A DNA stretch of 64,000 nt, from NCBI GenBank assembly GCA_029565415.1, contig JAKQOH010000202.1, forward strand, positions 1 to 64,000, written 5' to 3'. Every line of letters begins with the position of its first letter. Within the stretch, counting starts at the first letter, position 1. Positions 26,348-36,616 of this stretch are shown one piece after another. Made by a program: the position numbers and the translations under genes. The notes under the pieces were generated by a model. It worked only from the letters and a program-made list of their open reading frames with translations. It was not told where the DNA came from and did not search any database. Source of the DNA: Candidatus Rifleibacteriota bacterium. GTDB taxonomy: Bacteria > Riflebacteria > Ozemobacteria > Ozemobacterales > Ozemobacteraceae.

Positions 26348-27217
26348 TCAGACCGGCTTTCGGGCCGTGATCGCGACGCTGGTCACGTAATCCGTGAGCG
26401 TCGAGCCGGCAGGCAGGGCGGCAAGGACTTCGCGGAACAGCGGATCGTTGCCGTCCGTCATCGCGGCGATCGCTTCGGGTTTTCGAACGATCTCGACGGT
26501 TTCGAGGCCGGCCTCGCGGATCAGCCGCTCGGTTTCGCGAATCTCGACAGCCCCGGCGACACAGCCGACGAGGGCGGCGATGGAGTGCACGAGGGATTCG
26601 GGAAGCGGCTGAACGAGGGCGATGTCGGATATCGCGGCGCGGCCGCCCGGCCGGAGGACACGTGCGATGTCGCGCCACACCTGCGACTTGTCGGGGGAAA
26701 GGTTCAGCACGCAGTTGGAGATCACGACGTCGACCGACGCGTCGGCCACGGGCAGGTGCTCGATTTCGCCGAGCCGGAACTCGACATTCGCGAAACCGGT
26801 ATTTTTTGTATATGATATGATATTTTTTCGAGCCTTCCCGAGCATCTCGGGGGTCATGTCGATGCCGATGGCACGGCCTTTCTCCCCCACCCTGCGGCCC
26901 GCCACGAACACATCGAAGCCGCCGCCGCTTCCCAGATCGAGAACCGTCTCGCCGGGTTTCAGCGCTGCGATCGCGGCAGGATTCCCGCAGGAGAGGCCCA
27001 TGTTGGAGCCTTCGGGCAGAACCGCCAGCTCGGCCTCGTCGTATCCGAGATCCCGCGCCAGTTGTTCGGGGGCGGCGGCGCCGCAGCAGCCGCTCCCGGA
27101 GGAGGAGGACGCGGCCCCACAGCAGGAACCCGAGGTTCCGAGCGCGACCTTCGCGTAGCCGGATCTCACGCGTTCACGGATGGTTTCAGGATCGTCGAGT
27201 TTCACATTTTTACCCAT
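26348..27217 (-). CDS. arsM: arsenite S-adenosylmethyltransferase
   Basis: Methylates As(III) with S-adenosylmethionine and thiol reductant, giving mono-, di- and trimethylated arsenicals. The 289-residue protein begins with the usual SGYAKVA segment and a Cys-rich linker (SCCGAASSSSGSGCCG). It has the SAM motif VLDLGSGGGFDVFVAG and the conserved arsenic-binding cysteines in SNMGLSCGNP, SNCVLNLSPDK and ALVGCVAGAVE. ATG 27217 follows GGAGG; a TTG four codons earlier is rejected. Neighbouring thioredoxins and CcdA could supply reducing power, and the ArsP-type permease could export the methylated trivalent product. ahcY, at 49-50.5 kb, recycles the methylation by-product. Confidence 0.95.
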   Translation of the reverse strand: MGKNVKLDDPETIRERVRSGYAKVALGTSGSCCGAASSSSGSGCCGAAAPEQLARDLGYDEAELAVLPEGSNMGLSCGNPAAIAALKPGETVLDLGSGGGFDVFVAGRRVGEKGRAIGIDMTPEMLGKARKNIISYTKNTGFANVEFRLGEIEHLPVADASVDVVISNCVLNLSPDKSQVWRDIARVLRPGGRAAISDIALVQPLPESLVHSIAALVGCVAGAVEIRETERLIREAGLETVEIVRKPEAIAAMTDGNDPLFREVLAALPAGSTLTDYVTSVAITARKPV

Positions 27218-27231
27218 GGTTGCCTCCAACA

Positions 27232-27252
27232 GGGCGGGTTTGAAACCCGCCC
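27232..27252. repeat. GGGCGGGTTT/AAACCCGCCC palindrome, copy 2
   Basis: Same 21-base palindrome as 9677-9697, with the central base changed (G instead of C). It lies between the CcdA-like gene and arsM, inside the arsenic operon. Confidence 0.8.
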
Positions 27253-27297
27253 CTACAGAAGATGAACAATTTCAAAGACGAAACGTCCGGAAAGGAC

Positions 27298-27990
27298 TCA
27301 GAAGCGGAGGAAATACAGGCCGACGCCGATGATCAGCACGCCGGCGACCCGCTTGAAGGCGCCGATGGCCCGGTTCATGCCCCGGGAATCCGCGAGGGCC
27401 TGGACGGAGCCGACCGAGACGCCGGCCACGAGAATCAGCATCGAATGGCCGATTCCGTAGAGGAACAGCAGCGTTCCGGCCTTCGCGACGCCGATCTCGG
27501 GAATCAGGCTCATCAGCATCAGCAGCACAGGTCCCGAGCAGGGCATCGAGACGAGGCCGAACAGGAACCCGAGCAGGAGAATGCCGATGTACCCGCCCCA
27601 CCGGAGCGTCGGGGTCACGGTCACGCCGGGCATCTGGATGTCGAACAGGAGGTGTGCCCCGAGCAGGGCGCAGACGGCCGCGATCACGTATTTCCAGGCC
27701 CAGCCCGAGAGATACGGCGCGACGGCCGCCGACACCGAGAAGAGCACGGCAAGCTCGAGCGAGAAGCCGATCACGAACAGCGTGCTGAACAGAGCGGCCC
27801 GTTTCCAGGGGCTGCTTCCCCCGGCCGACGCGTAGCCGCCGACGAAGCCGATCATCAGCGGAACGGTGGCAAGCACGCAGGGGTTGAGGGCCGTCAGCAG
27901 GCCACCGCCAAACGCGGCGGCCGGGGCCAGCCAGCCGGCTCCCGACACGGCGTCGGCGAACTGCTGTTCGAGCATGACGAGATCGATCAT
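27298..27990 (-). CDS. CcdA/DsbD-type transmembrane electron transporter
   Basis: A 230-residue protein with about six helices that passes electrons from cytosolic thioredoxin to extracytoplasmic thiol proteins. The redox cysteines are in helix 1 (LLTALNPCVLATVPLMIG) and helix 4 (GLVSMPCSGPVLLMLM), as in CcdA and the DsbD core. Its ATG overlaps the stop of the upstream thioredoxin-like gene as ATGA, so the two form a redox pair. In this arsenic operon it may keep the extracytoplasmic thioredoxin reduced; a role in cytochrome c assembly is not supported by any neighbour. Confidence 0.9.
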   Translation of the reverse strand: MIDLVMLEQQFADAVSGAGWLAPAAAFGGGLLTALNPCVLATVPLMIGFVGGYASAGGSSPWKRAALFSTLFVIGFSLELAVLFSVSAAVAPYLSGWAWKYVIAAVCALLGAHLLFDIQMPGVTVTPTLRWGGYIGILLLGFLFGLVSMPCSGPVLLMLMSLIPEIGVAKAGTLLFLYGIGHSMLILVAGVSVGSVQALADSRGMNRAIGAFKRVAGVLIIGVGLYFLRF

Positions 27991-28565
27991 GGGGCTTTCA
28001 CCGGCAGCTTTACGCCGAGCGCTTCGAACTGGCGGTCGATCTCCTCGCGTGGCAGGAACCCCTCGTGGCGCATCATTTCCTTCCCCTGGGCATCATAGAA
28101 GATCTGCGTCGGAATCATGCGGATGCCATACTGCGCGCCGGCATCCCGATTCTCCCAGACGTCGATGAATTCGACATCGGCAATGCCCGCATAATCGACT
28201 TTCGCCTGTTCGAGGACCGGCGCCATCTCTTTGCACGCCTTGCACTTGCCGGCGCCGAGATCGACCAGTTTCGGTCGCGGCCCGCTCGTCTGGAGCGACG
28301 ACGAAGCAGGCCCCTCACCCGGAGCGGTGACGGTTCCGGAGCCGACCTGGCCGGCAGAAGTCGATGCCGGCAGAGTTTTCCCCGGCGTCGCAATCACCGC
28401 CGATGCATTCGGGGCCGTGCTTGTATCGGTAGCCTGTGAAGCTTCTTCCGCCGTGGCGGGGGAGATCATCCTGCCGCAGGTGCAGTTTCCCGTATCGAAC
28501 AGATGCGCGGCATAGAACGTCGCCGCACATAAAGCTATAGCCTTGACGATAGATGTGATTCGCAT
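27987..28565 (-). CDS. exported thioredoxin-like protein
   Basis: A 192-residue protein: N-terminal hydrophobic segment (IVKAIALCAATFYAAHLF), a Ser/Thr/Ala-rich linker of about 60 residues, then a thioredoxin domain. The active site is CKAC in DLGAGKCKACKEMAPVLEQA, and the cis-Pro segment is GIRMIPTQIFYDAQGKE. ATG 28565 has GGAGGG five bases upstream. It is coupled by ATGA to the CcdA-like gene, its likely electron donor. The role in arsenic resistance (reducing thiols or arsenicals outside the membrane) is inferred from position. The extra CTCG pair near residue 30 is unusual. Confidence 0.88.
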   Translation of the reverse strand: MRITSIVKAIALCAATFYAAHLFDTGNCTCGRMISPATAEEASQATDTSTAPNASAVIATPGKTLPASTSAGQVGSGTVTAPGEGPASSSLQTSGPRPKLVDLGAGKCKACKEMAPVLEQAKVDYAGIADVEFIDVWENRDAGAQYGIRMIPTQIFYDAQGKEMMRHEGFLPREEIDRQFEALGVKLPVKAP

Positions 28566-28596
28566 GCGCACCCTCCATCAGAAATCGCCGAACGAC

Positions 28597-28836
28597 TCAT
28601 TTCGCCTTTTCCAGAAGCTGCTTGATCGCGGCCGGTTCGGGAACCTTGCCGGTCAGCAGAACCTTGCCGTCGACGGCCAGGGCCGGGGTCATCATGACGC
28701 CGAATTTCATGATCTCGTTCAGGTCCGTGACTTTGACGAGCTCATAGGAGAGATCCAACTCCTTCGCCGCCACATCGGCGTTTTCGGCAAGTTTTTTGCA
28801 CTTGGCGCAGCCGGTTCCGAGAATCTGGATTTTCAT
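28597..28836 (-). CDS. small thioredoxin-like redox-disulfide protein
   Basis: A 79-residue cytosolic protein of the minimal thioredoxin/glutaredoxin type (redox-active disulfide protein 2). The active site is CAKC in IQILGTGCAKCKKLAENADVA, and the cis-Pro is in FGVMMTPALAVDGKVLLTG. There is no signal peptide. Genes of this type often follow ArsP-like permeases, as here (48 bases downstream). It may deliver electrons to ArsM or to the CcdA-like transporter, or bind As(III) through its dithiol. Confidence 0.9.
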   Translation of the reverse strand: MKIQILGTGCAKCKKLAENADVAAKELDLSYELVKVTDLNEIMKFGVMMTPALAVDGKVLLTGKVPEPAAIKQLLEKAK

Positions 28837-28884
28837 ATTTCCTCCTGTATATATCAGACAGGCAAGTCCGCCTGAGCCACGAAC

Positions 28885-30183
28885 TCAAGCGAGGCTTCCG
28901 TAGATGACGCCTGCGGTCGCGGAGAACACGACCACCAGCAGAACGAACACGAATGTCTTTTTGAAACCCATGATACCGTTGATGACGAGCATGCTGGGCA
29001 GACTCAGCGCCGGTCCGGCAAGCAGCAGGGCGAGGGCCGGGCCGTTCCCCATGCCGCTGCCCATCAGGCCCTGCAGGATCGGCACCTCGGTCAGGGTCGC
29101 GAAATACATGAAAGCGCCGAAAACCGCGGCAAACAGGTTCGCCCCGATCGAGTTTCCGCCGACGGCTGCCGCCACCCAGGCATTCGGAATCAGCCCTTCG
29201 TTTCCGGGACGTCCGAGCAGAAGGCCGGCCACGAGCACCCCGCCCATGAGAAGCGGGAAGATCAGGATCGCGTTTTCCCAGGAAGCGTTGAACCACTCGG
29301 CGCCATCGCCCCGATGGGTGCTGGTGAAGACCGACAGCAGCGTCATCCCCGTCACGAAGGGCACCATCGGCTCCCCCGGAGCCGCCAGCGCTGCCACGAC
29401 CGTCCCCCCAGCCGTCACCAGGACTTTCCAGGCCTCGAGGCCGAACCAGGCCCACAAGGCAAAGCCCAGCAGTCCGGCAAATCCCGATGCGACGAGCCAT
29501 TTTGCCTGCCAGATGGCATGCCAGACGCCGGTCTCATCGACGGGTTTCGCGAAATTCGCAAACACGAGAATGCCGACGAGGGACGCAAAGAACAGCATCT
29601 GCTGGGAAAGCGTGCGGCCGCCTTCCTCTTCGGCCATCACCGGTGCGGCGGCGAGCTTCTGTTGCTCCTCCTCGCGGAAGATCCAGGCCATGATGAGGCC
29701 GATCACGATGCTCATGCTCACGGCACCGACGGCTCGGGCCAGGCCGAGGTTGAAGCCGAGGATCCGGGCGGTCAGGATGATCGCCAGAACGTTGATGGCG
29801 GGGCCGGAGTAGAGGAAGGTGACAGCCGGGCCGAGGCCGGCGCCCATCCGGTAGATGCCGTTGAACAGCGGCAGGATCGTGCAGGAGCAAACCGCGAGAA
29901 TCGTCCCCGAGACGGAGGCGACGGTATACGCGAGCAGCCGGTTGGCACCGGGGCCGAGGTATTTCATGACCGCCGCCTGGCTGACGAATACGGTTATAGC
30001 ACCTGCAATAAAAAACGCGGGCACGAGGCACAGCACGACATGTTCGCGCGCATACCATTTCAAGAGCTGGAGCGCCTCCAGGACGGCATTGTCGAACCGA
30101 GGGGTGCCGATGGGCAGGTAATAGCAGCCAAGGAATACGGCGATCATCGCCACGAGCGTTTTCCACTGTTCCTTCCAGTTCAT
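28885..30183 (-). CDS. arsP: ArsP-type (DUF318/YraQ) permease
   Basis: A 432-residue inner-membrane permease with eight or more helices. The family signature is visible in VASVSGTILAVCSCTILPLFNGIYRMG (CSCT motif) and LYSGPAINVLAIIL, repeated in the C-terminal half as PILQGLMGSGMGNGPALALLLAGPALSLPS. Characterised ArsP proteins export trivalent organoarsenicals such as methylarsenite; with arsM in the same operon that substrate is plausible. Broader DUF318 members have other or unknown substrates, so the symbol is tentative. It starts 55 bases after arsR. Confidence 0.88.
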   Translation of the reverse strand: MNWKEQWKTLVAMIAVFLGCYYLPIGTPRFDNAVLEALQLLKWYAREHVVLCLVPAFFIAGAITVFVSQAAVMKYLGPGANRLLAYTVASVSGTILAVCSCTILPLFNGIYRMGAGLGPAVTFLYSGPAINVLAIILTARILGFNLGLARAVGAVSMSIVIGLIMAWIFREEEQQKLAAAPVMAEEEGGRTLSQQMLFFASLVGILVFANFAKPVDETGVWHAIWQAKWLVASGFAGLLGFALWAWFGLEAWKVLVTAGGTVVAALAAPGEPMVPFVTGMTLLSVFTSTHRGDGAEWFNASWENAILIFPLLMGGVLVAGLLLGRPGNEGLIPNAWVAAAVGGNSIGANLFAAVFGAFMYFATLTEVPILQGLMGSGMGNGPALALLLAGPALSLPSMLVINGIMGFKKTFVFVLLVVVFSATAGVIYGSLA

Positions 30184-30238
30184 GCGGAGACCTTTCGCTT
30201 CATCATTCGGTGTTTTCTGGAAAGCGGCTTCCAGGGAG

Positions 30239-30655
30239 TCACGAGGGCTTCGCCGCGGTGCGGCGCCGGCTGCGGGAGGCGTCGTTCGGGCGGGGGGACG
30301 GCAGGCGGCACATGGCCTTCACGGCAGCTGCCGAGACGTCGTCGGTGAGGTCGGAATGGCCGAGCGGCACGTTTCCGAGGCAGGAGAGGAATTCGATGAT
30401 GCAGGGCGCACGGAGACGGTAAAACACCTGCAGACCGCGCTTGTCATCCTCGACGATGCCGGCGTTACGAAGCTGGCTGAGATGCCGCGAAACCGTCGAG
30501 ATATCGCAGCAGACCTGGTCGGTCAGCTCGCAGACGCACTTTTCGCCGCGCGCCAGCTCCATGACGAGATACAGTCGGACGGGATGGGCAAGCGCCTTGA
30601 GAATCTGCACCGGCCGCCGCAGCTTCCGGGGGTCGCAACAGGCTTCTTTTTTCAT
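30239..30655 (-). CDS. arsR: ArsR/SmtB-family arsenic-responsive repressor
   Basis: A 138-residue winged-helix repressor. The helix-turn-helix is in DISTVSRHLSQLRNAGIVEDDKRG, and the metal site is the CVCEL motif in GEKCVCELTDQVCCD, with extra cysteines at the N-terminus (ACCD) and in VCCD. As(III) binding should release it from DNA and open the operon running through to acr3. ATG 30655 is chosen because a consensus promoter lies immediately upstream; the longer in-frame start at 30706 would put that promoter inside the gene. The arginine/serine-rich C-terminal tail is longer than usual. Confidence 0.92.
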   Translation of the reverse strand: MKKEACCDPRKLRRPVQILKALAHPVRLYLVMELARGEKCVCELTDQVCCDISTVSRHLSQLRNAGIVEDDKRGLQVFYRLRAPCIIEFLSCLGNVPLGHSDLTDDVSAAAVKAMCRLPSPRPNDASRSRRRTAAKPS

Positions 30656-30662
30656 ATTTTCC

Positions 30663-30691
30663 AAATTACGCAAATAGAAGGCATGTGTCAA
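30663..30691 (-). promoter_or_regulatory. consensus promoter of the arsenic operon
   Basis: On the minus strand TTGACA (30691-30686), a 17-base spacer and TAATTT (30668-30663). Only 7 bases separate the -10 from the arsR ATG, so the transcript should start at or next to it. The ArsR operator probably overlaps; I see no convincing dyad. Confidence 0.75.
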
Positions 30692-30721
30692 TCCATTCCG
30701 AAACACGAATTGTTCCCAGTA

Positions 30722-33043
<2,322 letters not shown>

Positions 33044-33046
33044 GGT

Positions 33047-33361
33047 TCAGGCTTTCTCCATCGCGCACTGGAGAGGGAATCCCCGCTCCCGGGCCATCGT
33101 TTTCACGGTCTCGACCTTCGTTTCGGCGATATCACGCACATAGATCCCGGCAAGTCCGCGGCCATTGCGGTGCACATGCAGCATGATCTGCGTCGCATCC
33201 ATGGTCGCCTTGTGAAACACGTTCTGAAGCACCTCGATCACGAACTCCATCGTGGTGTAATCATCGTTCAGCAGAAACACCCGGAACATCGGGGGTTCTT
33301 CGACCTTGTGGCGCGTCTTTTCGAGCAGTTCCTGGTCGGGACGAGCGTTCGTTCCTGCCAT
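33047..33361 (-). CDS. clpS: ClpS adaptor for N-end-rule degradation
   Basis: A 104-residue adaptor that hands proteins with destabilising N-terminal residues to ClpA. The core shows FRVFLLNDDYTTMEFVIEVLQNVFHKA, then MLHVHRNGRGLAGIYVRDIAETKV, the expected binding pocket (NDDYT, the VLQ-helix Met/Val and HxH). A flexible 25-residue N-terminal extension precedes it. GGAGGAG lies just before the ATG. It sits between an ABC-F gene (10-base gap) and clpA (3-base gap), all on the same strand, so the three are likely co-transcribed. Confidence 0.96.
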   Translation of the reverse strand: MAGTNARPDQELLEKTRHKVEEPPMFRVFLLNDDYTTMEFVIEVLQNVFHKATMDATQIMLHVHRNGRGLAGIYVRDIAETKVETVKTMARERGFPLQCAMEKA

Positions 33362-33371
33362 ATCTCCTCCC

Positions 33372-35351
33372 TCACGCTCCGGCGCCGTCGTTTTGCGGCG
33401 CCTCTTCCATCAGCTTCTGCAGCTCTTCCCAGCGCTCCATCCGCTTCCCGATCTCGGTTCCCACATCCCCGTGCTGCCGGGAAAGATCGGCGAGCCCGTC
33501 GCGCGAGATCCCCGCCGGGGGCTCGGCAAGCTGCGCCTCGAGATCGCGCTGCCGCGCTTCCAGGGCGCCGATCGTCTCCTCGACCTCGCGCAGTTCCCGC
33601 TCCCAGCGCTGCCGCTGGTTGCTCTGCCGCTTTCGTTCCTTCCAGGCATCCCGGGCGTCGTTCCGGCGATCCCCGCCGGCGTCCGGTGCCCCGTTCGCCG
33701 GGGAGTCGGCCACGGTCTCCTCCTCGATCCGGTGCGACAGGGCCCACAGATACTGACTATAGTTGCCTTCATACAAAAACGCCTTCCCGTCGCGGATCGC
33801 GAGGATGCGGGTCGCCAGGCAGTCGAGGAAGAACCGGTCATGGGACACGATGATCAGCGTTCCGGGAAACGCGTCGAGCGCCTCGAGCAGCGCTTCCCGG
33901 CTGGAGATGTCGAGATGGTTGGTCGGCTCATCGAGCATCAGCAGATTGCAGGGGCGCAGCATCAGCCGGGCGAGGCCCAGCCGGCTTTTCTCGCCGCCCG
34001 AGAGCACTTTCACGGGTTTTTCGATATCGTCGCCCGAAAAGAGAAACACACCGAGCAGGCTTCGCAACTGCGGCACCATGTCGAAGGGGGCATCACGCAT
34101 CATGCGGTCCCAGATCGTCTCGTCCTTCTCGAAACTGATCTCCTCATCCTGCGCGAAGTAGCCGAACCGCACCTTGTATCCCCACTCGACCCGGCCCTGG
34201 TGTGCGGTATCCTGACCAGCAAGAATGCGCATGAGCGTCGTTTTGCCGGCCCCGTTCTCCCCGATGATCGCAAGCCGGTCGCCGCGCCGGATCGTGAAAT
34301 CGAGGCCGTCGAGCACGACATGCTCGCCGTATCTGCGACCGATCTTTTCGGCTTTCGCGACGAGCTCGCCGCTCTCCTGGCAGGGGGGGAAGTCGAAATC
34401 GAGTTTCGGGGCCGTGCGGGCCTGATCGATGCGCTCGAGCTTCTCGAGCTGCTTGATGCGGCTCTGCACCTGGGAAGCCTTCGATGCCTTGTACCGGAAC
34501 CGCTCGACGAAGTTCTGAACCCTCCGGCGTTCGCGATCCTGGCGGTCCTGGGCGGCAGCGGCCTCCCGGGCCCACTGTTCGCGCGCCTCGAGAAAATCGG
34601 TGTAGTTGCCGCGCCAGACGCGAGCCCCTTCAGGCATCAGCGCCACGACCGAGGTCGCGAGCTTGTCGAGGAAATACCGGTCATGCGACACCATCAGGAT
34701 GCCGCCCGGATACGTCGCGAGATACTCCTCGAGAAAGGCGATCGAGGAGATATCGAGATAGTTCGTGGGTTCGTCCAGCAGCAGGTAGTCCGGCTCGCTC
34801 AGCAGCAGCCGCGCGAAGTAGGCCCGCATCTGCCAGCCGCCCGAGAAGGTCTTGAGCGGATCGTGAAACCGCGCCTCGGGAAAGCCCAGCCCCTTGAGAA
34901 TCCGGATCATCCGTGCCTGCCAGGTGTACCCGCCGGCCCGCTCGAACCGGGTCAGGAGACTGTGATGCCGGTCGTGGACGGCGATCGAGACATCCCCCGC
35001 CGCGATCTTCTCCTCGACGGCCGCGATCTCGTCCCGGATCTGCAGAAGGCCCGAAAATGCCTGGGCGGCGAGGCTCCAGAGCGTCGCGTCGACGCCGGCC
35101 TCTCCCCACTCGGGGTCTTCGGCGAGAAATATCTCCTGCGACAGATACCCGACGCGCGACTCGCGAGGCCGCGTGATGCCGCCGTCATCGGCGGACTCCC
35201 CGCCGCGGATGATGCGCATCAGCGTCGATTTTCCCGAGCCGTTGTTTCCGACCAGCGCAACCCGCTCCCCGGGATTCACGGCAAACGTGACGTTCCGGAA
35301 CAGGGTCCGGACGCTGAAGGATTTCGAGAGATTCCGTATCTGGAGAGACAT
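33372..35351 (-). CDS. ABC-F family ATPase
   Basis: A cytosolic 659-residue protein with two ABC nucleotide-binding domains and no membrane helices, the ABC-F layout of ribosome-associated factors. NBD1: GNNGSGKSTLMR, signature FSGGWQMR, then LLLDEPTNYLD. NBD2: GENGAGKTTLMR, LSGGEKSRLGLARLML, then LMLDEPTNHLD. The charged inter-domain linker (ARAAAAQDRQDRERRR-like) and a C-terminal coiled coil from about 560 resemble Uup/EttA-type proteins. It probably acts in translation. Antibiotic resistance cannot be inferred. It is upstream of clpS-clpA on the same strand. Confidence 0.93.
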   Translation of the reverse strand: MSLQIRNLSKSFSVRTLFRNVTFAVNPGERVALVGNNGSGKSTLMRIIRGGESADDGGITRPRESRVGYLSQEIFLAEDPEWGEAGVDATLWSLAAQAFSGLLQIRDEIAAVEEKIAAGDVSIAVHDRHHSLLTRFERAGGYTWQARMIRILKGLGFPEARFHDPLKTFSGGWQMRAYFARLLLSEPDYLLLDEPTNYLDISSIAFLEEYLATYPGGILMVSHDRYFLDKLATSVVALMPEGARVWRGNYTDFLEAREQWAREAAAAQDRQDRERRRVQNFVERFRYKASKASQVQSRIKQLEKLERIDQARTAPKLDFDFPPCQESGELVAKAEKIGRRYGEHVVLDGLDFTIRRGDRLAIIGENGAGKTTLMRILAGQDTAHQGRVEWGYKVRFGYFAQDEEISFEKDETIWDRMMRDAPFDMVPQLRSLLGVFLFSGDDIEKPVKVLSGGEKSRLGLARLMLRPCNLLMLDEPTNHLDISSREALLEALDAFPGTLIIVSHDRFFLDCLATRILAIRDGKAFLYEGNYSQYLWALSHRIEEETVADSPANGAPDAGGDRRNDARDAWKERKRQSNQRQRWERELREVEETIGALEARQRDLEAQLAEPPAGISRDGLADLSRQHGDVGTEIGKRMERWEELQKLMEEAPQNDGAGA

Positions 35352-35427
35352 GGCGAGGTTCGCATTCTAGCACGCCGCACGCGCTTCGACAACCGCCCCA
35401 CCGCTCCGGCAATGCATCGGCGGGCAC

Positions 35428-35456
35428 CTGAAAAACCCGACCGTTGCTGGTATCAT
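35428..35456 (+). promoter_or_regulatory. promoter of the aminotransferase-pncB-pncA operon
   Basis: CTGAAA (35428-35433), a 17-base spacer and TATCAT (35451-35456), with a TGG extended -10; 29 bases before the ATG. Confidence 0.6.
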
Positions 35457-35485
35457 GGGAACATCCGCGAAGGAGGGATCCCGCG

Positions 35486-36616
35486 ATGAAACTCCGGCCC
35501 TTCGAGCTCGAACGGTATTTTGCCCGGTACGAGTTCTCGACGCCCTATCTCCTCTGCTCGTCCGACTGTGAGAGCATGACGCTCGGCACTCTGCTCGCGT
35601 TCGAACCCGGTGCCGGCGAGCGACTCTCCGCCTTGTGGCTGGGGTATACCGAAAGCACCGGTCATCCCGACCTGAAGCAGGAAATCACGCGGCTCTACGA
35701 GAGCATCCCTAGCGAAGGGGTCCTCGTCCATGCCGGGGCGGAAGAAGCGATTTTCACCTTCATGCAGGTCGCCCTCGAGCCCGGCGACGAGATCATCGTC
35801 CATACTCCCTGCTATCAATCGCTCACCGAAATCGCCAGGGGCATCGGCGCCAGGGTCGTGGAGTGGCCAGGTGATCCAGAAGCCGGCTGGGAACTGAGCC
35901 TCGATTTCCTCGAACGGGCAGTGACGAATCGCACCCGGGTCGTCGTGATCAACGCGCCTCACAATCCGACCGGCTTCGTTCCCACGGCCGAATTCCAGCA
36001 ACGGCTTTCAAGCCTTTCGGAACGGCACGGCTTCATCGTCTTTTCGGACGAGGTGTACCGGGGCCTGGAATACGGCTGCCCGAGGCTGCCGGCCTTCGCC
36101 GACCTGAATCCCCGCGCCGTCTCTCTCGGGGTGATGTCCAAAACCTACGGTCTCCCCGGCCTCCGCATCGGCTGGCTTGCCACGCGCAACGCACGTCTCC
36201 TGGGTGAGATCGCCGCCTTCAAGGATTACACCACGATCTGCTCCAGCGCCCCGAGTGAGTTCCTTGCCACGATCGCCCTGCGCCACCGGGACGCGATCGC
36301 GGCCAGGAACATCCGGATCATCCGTGACAATCTGGATCAGCTCGACGGGTTCTTCGCGGAGCATCGCGACCGGTTCGACTGGCGGCGCCCCGTCGCAGGC
36401 CCCATCGCGTTTCCCCGCCTGAAACGCGGAAACGTCGATGCGTTTTGCGAAGCCCTCGTCGAACAGGCCGGCGTCCTTCTCCTGCCCGGCACATTATACA
36501 ATAAATACTATAATACTTTCAGGATCGGCTTCGGCCGGGCCAATCTGCCGGAAGCCCTGGCACGTCTGCGAAACTTCCTCGACTCCCGGCATCCAGAGCT
36601 GGAGAACATGAGATGA
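35486..36616 (+). CDS. class I/II pyridoxal-phosphate aminotransferase
   Basis: A 376-residue fold-type I aminotransferase. Cofactor and substrate residues are visible: YTESTGHPDLKQEI, GAEEAIFTFMQVAL, TPCYQSL, NAPHNPTGF, FSDEVYRGLEY, and the Schiff-base lysine in VMSKTYGLPGLRIGW. ATG 35486 is chosen because AGGAGG lies at 35471-35476. Its stop overlaps pncB as ATGA. The substrate is unclear: family members of this shape include capreomycidine-synthase-like and general amino-acid aminotransferases. Its tight coupling to two NAD-salvage genes suggests a link to nicotinate or amino-acid supply, but I know of no established pairing. Confidence 0.9.
   Translation: MKLRPFELERYFARYEFSTPYLLCSSDCESMTLGTLLAFEPGAGERLSALWLGYTESTGHPDLKQEITRLYESIPSEGVLVHAGAEEAIFTFMQVALEPGDEIIVHTPCYQSLTEIARGIGARVVEWPGDPEAGWELSLDFLERAVTNRTRVVVINAPHNPTGFVPTAEFQQRLSSLSERHGFIVFSDEVYRGLEYGCPRLPAFADLNPRAVSLGVMSKTYGLPGLRIGWLATRNARLLGEIAAFKDYTTICSSAPSEFLATIALRHRDAIAARNIRIIRDNLDQLDGFFAEHRDRFDWRRPVAGPIAFPRLKRGNVDAFCEALVEQAGVLLLPGTLYNKYYNTFRIGFGRANLPEALARLRNFLDSRHPELENMR

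Noticed and set aside
30656..30691. ArsR operator dyad in the arsR promoter
   Set aside because: ATTTGCGTAATTT looks suggestive, but its two halves match at few symmetric positions, so no operator is claimed.
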